Below, piece after piece: positions 23,541 to 34,125 of a DNA stretch of 64,000 nucleotides. Location: positions 1,110,607 through 1,174,606 of the forward strand of contig JAQJVL010000111.1 of assembly GCA_035578905.1 (NCBI GenBank). The letters run 5' to 3'. The position numbers and the translations under genes are program-made. Each line of letters opens with the position of its first letter. Within the stretch, counting starts at the first letter, position 1. The notes beneath the pieces are model-generated. The model was not told the origin of the DNA, ran no database searches, and saw only the letters and a program-made list of their open reading frames with translations. Source of the stretch: Stictocephala bisonia (Eukaryota; Arthropoda; Insecta; Hemiptera; Membracidae).

Positions 23541-24140
23541 ACATTGATTAGTTAAATTTTAATAATAACATAAGTCTACTGAATCTATCTTGGGATAAGG
23601 AATTAGCAAATCTGAGACTGGCGAAGTCAACAGTAATGTGTTATGATTAGATGTTATGTAAATTGTACTGACCCACCGATTTCTTATAAAGTGGTATTGA
23701 CCCACTCACCCACACATGCACAGTAGTATTGACCCACTCACCCACACATGCACAGTAGTATTGACCCACTCACCCACACATGCACAGTAGTATTGACTCA
23801 CTCACCCACACATGCACAGTAGTATTGACCCACTCATTATTGTACAGTGGTATTGACCAATCCGCCCAACCACATACGAACAGTAGTATTAATTAATACA
23901 TGTAACTGTGTGCATTAAAGATGAAAAAAATGAGTAAGATTCTCAGAAGTTGGTCATTAGTAAATAAATATTTATAAATGGTAGATATTATTTACATTTT
24001 TACTAACACACGTATGTGAAATATGTTTAGTGCTGAAGCTAAGGGTAGCGAATTTTAGATTTTAGTGTAGCCAACAGTATTTTTAGTTGATAATGTAATG
24101 TTAGCCTAGTATGATATTCAAAGCCCATTTCATTTCACAG
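23541..24140. other. Intron with minisatellite, copy A
   Basis: AT-rich except for the minisatellite listed at 23668. The acceptor CATTTCACAG ends at 24140. Confidence 0.6.
23668..23890. repeat. Dispersed minisatellite, array 2 (six units)
   Basis: Units of GTATTGACCCACTCACCC followed by ACACATGCACAGTA; about six, versus about three at the allelic place 47968-48095. The copy number difference is all in the ACACATGCACAGTAGT units. Confidence 0.9.
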
Positions 24141-24282
24141 AGGCGTTTCAGACACCTTGTTCCACCCCACCAGGCAGTGAGGCTAGTGACTCCATCGAGA
24201 CAGTTGGCTCCCCCGCCAGTCCAGTGTTTGACACCACAGGCAGTATTAATGAACTTGCACTACATCACAAGCTGTATGACAG
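24141..24282 (+). CDS. Vps13D: Vps13D exon, duplicated set 3, copy A
   Basis: Acceptor TTTCACAG, donor TATGACAG|GTGACA. 142 nt: AG joins the leftover G (Glu), then AFQTPCSTPPGSEASDSIET to LALHHKLYDR, AG left over. A Thr/Pro/Ser-rich, probably disordered and phosphorylatable linker, followed by a segment resembling the xxMYERYSLSF run of VPS13D. Copy B (48344-48485) looks identical by eye. Confidence 0.85.
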
Positions 24283-25598
24283 GTGACAACCTACATGTAC
24301 TTCAGATTACTGTTAGTCAATACACCTAGATGTAGGGTGACTACTCAGTCAGAAACGTGTTCAGTAGGTGGGAATTTAAAATATTGAGAACAAACAGAAG
24401 AAGCTGCGATATTCTCTCTAAATCTAAAAATAGTACTATCAGTTCATAGTAATTGATAAGATGGCCAAACATGAATTGAAAAATAATTGCTCCATAGATT
24501 ATCAAAGGGAAAAATTTACCATAAATTGTTTATCTTCATTTGACCTCAATTCAAAGAAAGGCCAATGCATCAAAACAGCATTGATCATATTTTGCATGGT
24601 CTGATTGGGTCCATAAATAAATAATACAGAAAATAATAATAATAACACAAACAATAATAATATACTATTGATGATTACAACATTATTGTTTACATTAACT
24701 ACTAAATTTTTCATCTTTACAGTAAAAATATTGTAACATTGTAGCTTAGTTACAAATTAAATAAATAAGTTATTTTTTTATTATAATTGTCTGAACTGAA
24801 CACTTTTGTTTACATCTTCTAGTTTTGTTAATATCAAGAATTAAAAAAGAAATTGTTCACTGCTTCATAATATAATGGTTAACAAATAATAAGGTTAATA
24901 CCTTTGTCGTCTTCAGCTACAAAATATTTTATTGGAATACCGGTTTCAGAGCAAGAACTCCATGGTCACATCCACTGTATGTTGACAATGTACAGTGGAT
25001 GTGACCATGGAAATCTTGCTCTGAAACCGGTATTCCAATAAAAAATATTTTGTAGCTGAAGACGACAAAGATACGTTAACCTTATTATTTGTTATATATA
25101 TCAGCTCAGGAGGAGGCTTTAACAATGAATAAATATAATGCTTCTTGCAAGCTATTTGCAAAGAGTTGCATTTAAAAAAATAAATGTTAGTAAAAATCTA
25201 TAATTGAAAATGAAGATGAATTCAAGAACTTATGATAAGTAAACAATTTAAAATTAAATAAAAACTGTAGGCCTACTAATTTATTGAACTGTTATTTTAA
25301 AATGTTATAATCATCCTAAAAATAAATGAATTTGAACATGTTTGAATAAATGTCAAATCATTTCAAGTTTCTAATGCTATAAAGGTTAAATACAAAAGAA
25401 ATTATTAATAATTACAATAGTAATAATTAAAAAAACAGCAACAAGGAAATCAGTGTCATTCAGAAAATATTGTTTAGTTATAAACACAATATATTGTTCA
25501 GGGTCAGCACGGAAAGTGTAAGAGCATATAGGAAAACCTCATTCATGATCTTTGAGAGCAGAATGGCGTCAACAAGTTATTTCAAAGTTTTATTAAGT
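24283..25598. other. Intron with palindrome, copy A
   Basis: AT-rich, ATAAT-rich. The only structure is the palindrome at 24883-25097. Confidence 0.6.
24883..25097. repeat. 215-bp palindrome (foldback element)
   Basis: Arms of about 100 bp: AACAAATAATAAGGTTAA..CTTTGTCGTC on the left and its complement on the right. Near-perfect pairing over CAGAGCAAGA, CCATGGTCACATCCACTGTA and TACAGTGGATGTGACCATGG, with a short central GTTGACAAT loop. In copy B the left arm is broken by a snapback retroposon at 49133-49526. Too well paired to be old, or kept paired by conversion. Confidence 0.85.
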
Positions 25599-25935
25599 CG
25601 GCACTGGTGGCGCAGTGCTGTAACCCAGCTACTTGGGGACAAAGTGATGAGGAGATCGTAGGCGATCTCCTATGCTCGGTACTTTTAATACTGACACGGC
25701 GTCTGCTCAATGGTTGCCATCAAAGTGGACAGTACTAGAGAAGTCTGGGGTGTCCATGTTGGATGGTAGTCAAGGTTCAGATGTTGTATGGAGAAGAGAA
25801 CTGAGTATCGGGCTTGTCAGTTAGCGGAAAATCAGACCAACACTATTTGGCTCAGATTCCATGTAAAGCTGTAGGTCCCTTAGTTGCCCTAGCTATTGGA
25901 CTAGTAATAAGTAGGTCTTTCTGAGGAACAGTCGA
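25599..25935 (+). mobile_element. tRNA-related SINE-like repeat, copy A
   Basis: Begins GCACTGGTGGCGCAGTGC, an A-box-like TGGTGGCGCAGTG start common in tRNA-derived SINEs, with a hairpin GGAGATCGTAGGCGATCTCC. The body is GC-rich relative to surroundings, and no B box is clear. Shared with copy B (50203-50545), hence inserted before the split. Confidence 0.45.
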
Positions 25936-26798
25936 CCTTGGTTAGTTAATAACACTGACTACCCTCGTTCATCCATACTCATTCGCCCCTCAAATTCGCC
26001 CATATCTTGATGATCGGTGTCTTAATCAATAATAATAAAAAGCTATATCTGATACTGTTTAAAACAAAAAATATAAAATTGCAAACTTACTAATTTTATT
26101 AGTTAATTAGTTATTTTAAAATTTTTAAAAATACCAAATTTGACAAAACATTTACAGAATAAAAACTATTAACATGAGAACCTGTTTTTATATTGATTAT
26201 TGTAAACTACATTGAATCCTCAGAATATATTAAATCGTGGGCTATCCTAAAAAAACCACTTGTATAGTTCTTATAGTACATAACATTAGCAAATACAGAC
26301 AAGATTAATGTTATTTGCGAATCTTGTTTTTATGTTATTTATTGACCAAAAGTTGTGTATGAGGTGTCATTTTAAAAGTTATCATATTGTGCATTGGGTT
26401 TGCTTTGATATATTGAATAGATAAGTGTAGTTTTGAAAAAGAGGTGAAAATAAAAACTTCAAATTAAATATGTTTTATATTTTGGTATGAAACTAACTAG
26501 GAATTCTCACAGGAATTCCAACAAGCAATTTCATTTTTGATCAAATGCTATTTGTTTGAAAATAACTGTTTAATTTGGATACATGTGATCGTATGTCTGT
26601 TTGGAAAATAACATTGTTCTTATGGGTTTAAGACCAACATGGCCGACAGCTTCTGCAGACTCTTAAACCGTAATCTGAATTAATACTGTTAGTGAAACTG
26701 TATTTTTGCGTTGTGACTCTGACACACTATGAACGTCATCATGTGCTGAAAGTTTAAAAGTTAAGGCAAGCTTGTTGTGTTTCAAACATTAGAGATAG
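25936..26798. other. Intron, copy A
   Basis: Includes CGCCCATATCTTGATGATCGG at about 25997, a short repeat also found at 62731 with a similar flank; otherwise unremarkable. Confidence 0.55.
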
Positions 26799-26803
26799 GT
26801 ATT

Positions 26804-29668
26804 CAGAGTGTCTACTAACCGGGAAATCGGGAAAAACCGGGATATTTTCGGGAATTCAATTTGCCCTTGAAAAACCGGGGAAAATCCGGGATTTCGAGTT
26901 AAGTTGGACCGCGGAGGGGAAAATTTAAAAAGTGGAAACAGGTCTCACCTCGCGCCAATATTCCCGTTTCGGCTCTACTGGGTACAGTCCTGTATAAAGT
27001 CTATATCACGGCACTGTGCGTAGATTATATGAGAGATTACTGTTTTGAATGGCATTGACTGTACCTTGCGCTCTCGTGTTGAGAAGTGAGGAAGGAAGGG
27101 TGGCTTGACTGGCTTGTACGCAGGCGCTAGCCACTGCCCTGCCCGCCCAGCTGCACGACTGGGAATTTGGAACCAATGGATTTGTTATTTTCATTTTAAT
27201 TAGTATGATGATGGCGAATGGCGATGCGATATACATCGTCACTAAACAGTTCCTTTGTGTTAATGTCGCTACGACTACATACAATTCCAACAAAGAACAG
27301 CAATATTATTAGTGAACGAGGAAGTTATTAATAAATAGATATTTTAAGTAGAAAACAAATACACCATTGTAGTTTCGTTTCAACGCATGCGTCATCATTT
27401 GAGATTTGGTCACCTCAAGTCAGCAGACGACGGCACTTGACAGTAGACACTCGCATTCAACGCAGAATGGGAGCGGCCGATCAGGATTAAGTGCTAATAT
27501 GCATTATTTAATTATATTGAATAAGTCTCAGTTGTACCTACTGTCACTGGCTCACCCACCCGCCATTTGGTCTTTTCTTCTGTTATTTACCATTTGGGAG
27601 ACATGTGTATTGTGTAGTCTGAATTTTAGTGAACAAATCTTATAGGTTATGGTCTGGTCGATAGGAGCAGTACTAAAATCGATATTGCTCATAATTTTAT
27701 TCTATATCTAACATTGATATGGCACGTAATAAATACTCCCTAACAAAGAACATACGTTAAACTGTTTTGGTATGAACTGAAGCTATTTTGATGGTGATAT
27801 GTGGTGATTGACTGAATTGCAGGTAAGGTTTAATTTTGCAACTTGTAGACTAGGTTGTTAGTGTGTATATTAAACACTTTCTTGCCACCTCTGAAAATGC
27901 GATTTCATGTCAAAAAAAGTGGTGAAAAATGAGTTTATATCTCTTGAGGAGTTTGATTTCATCCGCGGAAAACTCGTTTTTTACCGAAAAGTAGAAAAAC
28001 TATTTTTTTATCTAATAATGAAAAAACCAACTTTTTTAAAAATCTTTATTTTTCGACAATTTTTTATCATTTCTCGTGTTTGTTTATGCTTAACTCAAAT
28101 ATATAACTGGTTTTGTAGTAGAATTATTTTTTCAGTTCGAAAAATGCATTTTTTACTGACATAACCTAACTTATCCTAGTTGTCTATTTTCTCAATACAA
28201 ATTCGTAATTTGCGTTAAATTCGGGAGTTTGGCCTCCGTGACTACCTGCACGCCGGCACTCCGGCGGGAATATAGGTGAATTCGGTTTTTGTGATTAATA
28301 GTTGTTGTATATAATGATCGCGTAATAGCCGCTAATCGCGATCCGCCGCGATAGTAGTTTTTCCAGTATTTCTCGATAAATATTTGTAATAGACCAAAAT
28401 AATTTTCAAATTTGTATTCAGCGCAAAAAAACACATCAAAATAAAAAGAAGATGATTAAATTACAATTTAAATTAACAGAAATATGACAAAAATACTTGA
28501 AGTTGTGACATTGGTTTTTTCGAACTTTTCGGTAAAATACGTTATTTCCGCAGAATAAAAAGCATATCTCGTGAATAAAAATACAGCCAATTCTAGACCA
28601 ATTTCAAGCAAAATGTTCCAAATTTGTTTGGTGGCAAGAAACTGCATAAATACACCCTACTTTTTGCTTGTGTAAAAAAAAAAAAAAACTTGTGAAGAAT
28701 TATCATCATATGCTACATCTCTACTTTTTGCATAGCCTACTTAGTGCAATTAATTGTTCTTTTTCCTTTATTAATATTCATATGTGATATTGTGTTCCAT
28801 TATTGTTTATCTTGATGTAAGATATTGAATTTAGTTGTTATTATCTGATATCTTGATTAATTGCCACCATTGATCATTTCAATTGTTTGGTTGTATAATA
28901 GTTTTGATTTTTTAACTTAGTTTGTCTTTTAATTACCTGCTAGTTGATTTTGTTCCAAATTGTCTCAATTTTTGTTATTGTCTTTTTTTGGTCATGTATA
29001 ATATAATATGTAGTCAGTACAGTTTCAGTATGAAAGATGATTTTCAAGTTTTAATTACAGTTGTTGGGCAGTATTCTTGTACAATGTAGATACATTATAT
29101 TTTGTCCATATTATATGATAGTTAAATGTACACCAGTAATTACCAAACTGATGAAATGTATTACCACTTTTCTGTTAGTTGCTACTTTTGTATTTATTAA
29201 GAAAGTTCCTACATCAAGTTTTTTTATGTCCTTTTATTATTTGTTTCAGTCACGTTTTAAAATGATAAAGTATTGACCTTTGACTGCTATCTCTTTAATA
29301 TTTTAAAGTTTACCTGTAATTCTGTACACTATTGCCTTGGTTCTAGCAATATTAAAAAAGCTGTAAAATAAATTGTTTTCTCTTGATATTGTTCCTTTGT
29401 TTTACCTTTTGTTTGAATTCCTCACAAGTTTTCATTTTAATTGTGTGGCAACATAATTAAAAATTATAATTCTCTATACATTACCATAAATATTTATATC
29501 ATAAAAATTTTTCCATTATAAATTATGCAGTTTGCTAATGGATTTGCTTAGTTTCTGAAAATGTCGCTACAACTTTATTTTGAAACCTCTAAAATTTCTC
29601 CTAGAAAATCCTTGAATTTTCCTGGAAAATTCCTTGAATTTAATTTCTTAAAATTAGTAGACACCCTG
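26804..29668. mobile_element. hAT-like non-autonomous element, 5-bp TSD
   Basis: Ends CAGAGTGTCTACTAACCGGG and, at the right, TTAGTAGACACCCTG. TSD GTATT at 26799-26803 and 29669-29673; the empty site GGTATTAAAATAG is in copy B near 51403. Subterminal CCGGGA/CGGGAA repeats resemble those of the 38522-45404 element, which also has a 5-bp TSD. 2865 bp with no transposase. The middle carries a nested repeat (27878-28641). Confidence 0.8.
27878..28641. mobile_element. Nested repeat with TTTCTTGCCACC ends
   Basis: Inverted ends TTTCTTGCCACC (27878-27889) and GGTGGCAAGAAA (28630-28641) around 764 bp, with landmarks CATCCGCGGAAAACTCGTTTT and GGCCTCCGTGAC. Diverged pieces of the same sequence occur in both orientations at about 39370-40975 inside the autonomous hAT-like element. 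Either a nested MITE or shared internal sequence of the hAT-like family. Confidence 0.6.
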
Positions 29669-29758
29669 GTATTGAAATAGTTTGGGTGGTTCTTATATGA
29701 TATGATGGTTTTAGTGTATTGATAAATGAACTAGTTTAATTTGAATATTATTCAACAG

Positions 29759-29882
29759 GTACTCCGTTGAACTTAGTGAGCTGCAAATTTTAGTTGGAAG
29801 GGTGAAGGACAACTGGAAATTTGCTCATATCAAAGGAACATCTGCACTTCATGTCCTTGATCGCTTCAGTATATCACTACAG
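29759..29882 (+). CDS. Vps13D: Vps13D exon, duplicated set 4, copy A
   Basis: Acceptor ATTCAACAG, donor CTACAG|GTGATT. 124 nt: G completes Arg, then YSVELSELQILVGRVKDNWK to HVLDRFSISLQ, phase 0. LQxxVGRVKDNWK is a strongly conserved VPS13D stretch in my recollection. Copy B (51492-51615) appears identical. The preceding intron holds the hAT-like insertion 90 bp upstream of the acceptor. Confidence 0.9.
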
Positions 29883-30870
29883 GTGATTGACCTTCGCATA
29901 ATCAATGAATCCTCAGCTAAGTAGTAATGAAACAATGTTTGCTAAGTAGCAACTGTTGGTGTTGCAAATTATCACTATTCATCTTTATGAATAAGCATAA
30001 CACTATAGTGAGGTTGTTATTGAATGACTTCATAGCACTCAAACTGACAGCTGACAAACAGTTTAATTTTACATGTATGTGAACCTAAGTACTGTGTGTT
30101 AAATAATTTATTTATATTTCGTTTTTTTTGTATTCACTATATATATATCGTATGAATTTCAAAACCAGACTAATAAAAATTTGAAACATACCATTAACAA
30201 TGTTTGAATAAAACAAAATCTGAAGTACAAAGTACTTGTGTATTAATGTTTAAATTTTGATCTCCCGCCACAGGCCAAATCCAGGTTACGTAACTATTCA
30301 ACACCATAAAAATTATAAAAATGTAGGTATTCACCCACCTACCAATCCATACACATACAGTGGTATTGACCCACGCTCCCAGCCCTACACGTACAGTAGT
30401 ATTGTTGACCTACCCACCATACATTTACAGTGGTATTGACCCACCCACCCACCTCTACACATCCAGTGGTATTGATTATACTCATGCTCATGATTATACT
30501 GCGATGGACATTATACTTATCTTGTAAATATGTTATCTATTGTCTGCAAATGAAATCCTTAACCTATTCCAATCGAAAGCCGTACATGGCTTTTGGGTTC
30601 CCAAGTGCAGTATCGTAATAATGTCGATAAGTTGGTTCTCAAGCGCTCTCAGTGTGCTGCAACAATGAGTACTATGTCGATAAAGCAGTTTTTCAAATAG
30701 CATTATTTAACAGTGAATTTCACAGCTTTTTGGTACTCTGCTTACACTCATTATGCCACGTGTTATGTGTATTTACTTGTGGTGTTTATCATGATAGTTT
30801 AAAGTACTTTTCGTGTTATTATTATAATCTAGTTTTTAAGGCTACTTATGATTTTTACTTAGTAGTATAA
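29883..30870. other. Intron, copy A
   Basis: AT-rich with minisatellite array 3 at 30325-30475. From 30500 a stretch with poorly coding frames (60-70 codons) runs up to the mariner; no gene recognised. Confidence 0.6.
30325..30475. repeat. Dispersed minisatellite, array 3
   Basis: Four to five units of the GTATTGACCCACC/TACACGTACAGT type, including a TTGTTGACCTACCCACCATA variant. The allelic array in copy B (52080-52335) is longer. Confidence 0.9.
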
Positions 30871-30872
30871 TA

Positions 30873-32166
30873 CGAGGGCGGTTCAATAAGTCCTTAGAAA
30901 ATACAAGATAAGTCGCAAAAAGTATCAATATTGTTTTATTTTTATTTACTATCATCTGTTGCTTGACAACTGTGAAAGTTTCAGTTGATTTCACCAGCTG
31001 ATTTCATTGTTGTCGTTGATTGAATCAGGAAAGGTTTGTTTATTTAGAATGATGGACACAAGTGAGTTTCGTGCTGTGATTAAACACTTTCATTTGAAAG
31101 GCTTAACACCGAAGGAAATCAAAGTTGAGTTGGATGCTGTTCATGGTACATCTGCTCCTGTGTTGGCAACTGTTTATAACTGGGTAAACGAGTTTAAACG
31201 TGGCCGTACATCCACAAAAGATGAACATCGTTCAGGGCGCCCAGTGGTAGTGACAACCCCAGAAATGATTGACAAAATCCACGATATGGTTTTGAGTGAT
31301 CGGCGAATCAAAGTGCGTGAAATAGTTGAAGCTACAAGCATATCACAAGGCACAGTGTTCACAATTTTGCATGAAAAATTAAATGTGAAAAAACTCTCTG
31401 CAAGATGGGTGCCACGCTTGCTCACAGAGGAGAATAAACGCATTCGTGTGGTTGATTCTAAGGCTGTCTTGACAGTATTACGTCGCAATCATGGTGAGTT
31501 TCTGCGTCGATACATAACTGTAGATGAAACATGGATCCACCACTACACTCCAGAGTCAAAGGAACAGTCGAAACAGTGGGTTTTTGATGACGAACGGGCT
31601 CCAAAGAAGGCAAAGACAGTGAAATCCGCCGGCAAAGTTATGGCCACAGTTTTTTGGGATGCACAAGGAGTAATCTGCATTGATTACTTGGAAAAGGGAA
31701 AAACGATAACTGGAGAATATTATGCATCGTTATTGGACCGACTAAATGAAGAAATCAAGACAAAACGTCCGTACTTGAAAAAGAAAAAAGTTCTTCTGCA
31801 TCAAGACAATGCACGTGTACACACCTGCGCAGTTGCCATGGCAAAAATAATGGAATTAAAGTATGAGTTGTTACCACATCCACCTTATTCACCAGATTTA
31901 GCCCCCAGTGACTTTTTATTATTTCCAAACTTGAAAAAATGGTTCGGTGGACAAAGTTTTATGTCAAACGAAGAAGTGATTGCCCAAACGGATGCCTATT
32001 TTGAGGAATTGCCAAAATCCTACTTTTTAAATGGCTTATCCATGTTAGAGAAACGCCTAATGAAGTGTATAGAGCTAAAAGGAGATTATGTTGAAAAATA
32101 AACAATAGTTTACCCGAAAAAATGTCTTTTTCTATCTTATTCTAAGGACTTATTGAACCGCCCTCG
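30873..32166 (+). mobile_element. Mariner transposon, apparently intact
   Basis: TA duplications at 30871-30872 and 32167-32168. Ends CGAGGGCGGTTCAATAAGTC and its exact complement; at least 26 bp perfect. 1294 bp. Copy B has the unoccupied TA at 52761-52762 in otherwise identical flank (AGTATAATATATGAATAG). The transposase frame is open. Recent insertion, in the same orientation as the host gene. Confidence 0.97.
31049..32101 (+). CDS. Mariner transposase, intact, D,D34D
   Basis: 350 codons from the first ATG (second ATG three bases on is equally good; usual size is about 345-350). Cuts the element at its inverted ends and joins it to TA. N-terminal half: two helix-turn-helix regions (FRAVIKHFHLKGLTPKEIK; then IVEATSISQGTVFTILHEKL). 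Linker motif WVPRLLTEENKRIR at about 120 (WVPHELT type). Catalytic Asp about 159 (VDETW), 253 (HQDNARVH) and 288 (YSPDLAPSD); 34 residues between the last two. No stop, no frameshift. In-frame sequence without ATG extends upstream to 31007. Host orientation is the same, so read-through transcription could express it. Confidence 0.95.
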   Translation: MMDTSEFRAVIKHFHLKGLTPKEIKVELDAVHGTSAPVLATVYNWVNEFKRGRTSTKDEHRSGRPVVVTTPEMIDKIHDMVLSDRRIKVREIVEATSISQGTVFTILHEKLNVKKLSARWVPRLLTEENKRIRVVDSKAVLTVLRRNHGEFLRRYITVDETWIHHYTPESKEQSKQWVFDDERAPKKAKTVKSAGKVMATVFWDAQGVICIDYLEKGKTITGEYYASLLDRLNEEIKTKRPYLKKKKVLLHQDNARVHTCAVAMAKIMELKYELLPHPPYSPDLAPSDFLLFPNLKKWFGGQSFMSNEEVIAQTDAYFEELPKSYFLNGLSMLEKRLMKCIELKGDYVEK

Positions 32167-32168
32167 TA

Positions 32169-33222
32169 TATGAATAGAATAGAATGTGAATTATAGTGAC
32201 ATTGTTAAAAATAATTTTTTCAAGTAACTTTTTGTCAAATTATGACATTGTGGAAAACTAAGGCCAACAACCAGATTGAGAATATAAAGTTAAATAAAAT
32301 TGTATCACATTTTTACTAATTTATATAGAAGAAAAATATTAAAAACTAGTTCTTGTATACGTTCTTAGTTGGCTCAGACTGTTTATTATTCTCTTAGTGG
32401 CTGTAGGGTGTAAAACTATAACAAAATTCCAATTTCCCTTTTTATCTTTTCTATAGTTTTTTTCTATAAATAAAAAGAGCTTTCTGATTTATTTTTTTGA
32501 TGGATTATAATAGACTCATAATTCCATTTTGTAAAAGATAAAACAGTATTTATGTTAATATTTGCAACATAACTAAAAATTTATAGATTATTATTGAAGC
32601 TGTCAGAAAAATGTGACAAAAGTATTTAAATACATTTAAAAAAAAGTGTCAAATGCGTTTTGATCAACTGTATGATCGTTGGGGCAAGTGTGCTGTTGTA
32701 GGAAGAGAGTACTTTGAAGGAAACTAGTCTTGGAAGTTTCTATCTTTGGCCAACAAATATAGTTCAACCAATTCTGGGAACTTTTTAAAAATATCTCGTA
32801 CAATGACATCATTACAAATTGTGAGATTATAAAATTTAAAGTTTATTAGATATTTCTTGATAATAGATCAAAAATTTCCCTGATTGATTTGATAGATCTG
32901 TTTACCAGTCAGTTCCATAGGCCCTCTTTCATTGTTTCCCTTTATATCGATTTGAAATCCTGTGGTACAGAATTGATGATTTTACAATTCTAAGAAGAAT
33001 TTTTTTATAAAAAAAAAAAAAAAAAAGATATTTGCTGAACTGGACTATGTGGTATGCATATGATATTTGATGGTTTTTGTTATTAGGTACAATTCACATT
33101 TTCTTTAGAAGTAATTTGCATCCATAAAGCAGATGTTTCAATTTACATATGGTGTCAGTTATGTGATTAGTTAATTTTGTGAGAACTATAATTTAGTAAT
33201 TTTTTAAATCTTATTTTTGCAG
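32169..33222. other. Intron, copy A
   Basis: AT-rich with an A run at about 33010-33026 that is absent in copy B. No gene recognised. The acceptor TTTTTGCAG is at 33222. Confidence 0.6.
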
Positions 33223-33383
33223 GTAGAAAGAAGGATAGTTTTCACAACAGATCCCCATTTCCCAAGCCTCACTCTAGCTGGAAACTTGCCAAAGTTGATT
33301 GTTCACGTAAATGAGCAGAAGATTGTTGCTTTGCAGACTCTGTTTAACGTACTCTCAGGAAAAGGTCTCCCATCTCCATTCAG
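33223..33383 (+). CDS. Vps13D: Vps13D exon, duplicated set 5, copy A
   Basis: 161 nt, phase 0 start, donor ATTCAG|GTTAGT, AG left over. Translates VERRIVFTTDPHFPSLTLAG, then NLPKLIVHVNEQKIVALQTL to LPSPF. GNLPxLxVHxNExKIxAL is a conserved VPS13 pattern. AG joins G of either 57203 (Arg-Ser-Gln) or, across the gap, 36873 (Arg-Leu-Gln): both open. Copy B has one silent change (GAA to GAG). Confidence 0.9.
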
Positions 33384-33984
33384 GTTAGTCTGTGTAATTT
33401 AATAGTAAAATTAAGTGGAGGAACAATTAATCCTATAATAAAATCAAACGCAAATTAATTCATTCCCCCATATACTCTCTTTCAAGTTATAAAGAGCAAG
33501 TAGACGAATTTAAATATTTAGGGGATAAACTCTCTTGGAACAAAAATACTTAATATTTAATATCAGTTATTAGATAAAGCATTGGAAAATTTTATAAACT
33601 TAAGTGGATAATCAATATTGTGCACATAATATAACGGATTAGTTCATTATAGACAACACTATGGTATTGTTTGCGGGGGGGGGGGGGGTCGTGGTACAAG
33701 GTTCCTATAATACATAAGAGGTTGCCTCACTCTCATATGGTCTGTATAATCAGTGATTATCTGAGTTATGATGTCAAAGGCTGATCTCCAATTATAAATG
33801 TATAACATTAAAACATTTTGTAATATTGACAATTCACAACACTGTTTTGACTCAGTTTGTACACAGAAAGACATATCACTGTACTTATATATATAAAACT
33901 TTATACACATACAGTTAACAGAGAGGTTAGCTGCACTTCTACTGAGATACTCAGTTCTACCAATAAAGTGGAAAAATTGATTTA
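33384..33984. other. Intron with LINE scrap and G run, copy A
   Basis: Around 33485-33550 the + strand reads FKLYKEQVDEFKYLGDKLSW, resembling the distal RT motif of non-LTR elements, then a stop. A run of about 14 G is at 33674-33687. Both features are also in copy B (about 54045 and 54232). Confidence 0.5.
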
Positions 33985-34125
33985 CACGTACAGTGGTACT
34001 GACCCACCTGCCCACCCATACACGTACAGTGGTACTGACCCTCCCGCCCACCCATACACGTACAGTGGTACTTGCATCCACCCCCCCCCCCCCCATACAC
34101 GTACAATGCCACAGTACGTGTATGG
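33985..34125. repeat. Dispersed minisatellite, array 4, with poly-C
   Basis: Units TACACGTACAGTGGTACTGACCC-like with CCACCCGCCCACCCA, then a run of about 14 C at 34081-34094, ending TACACGTACAATGCC and an inverted GTACGTGTATGGG. The whole stretch about 33810-34308 is missing in copy B (GATCTCCAATT joins ACCAATTAATACATAC near 54350). Confidence 0.85.

Noticed and set aside
23668..23890. CRISPR-like array
   Set aside because: Repeats are directly contiguous with no unique spacers, in a eukaryotic intron: a minisatellite.
31174..31488. 104-codon minus-strand frame
   Set aside because: Shadow of the mariner transposase.
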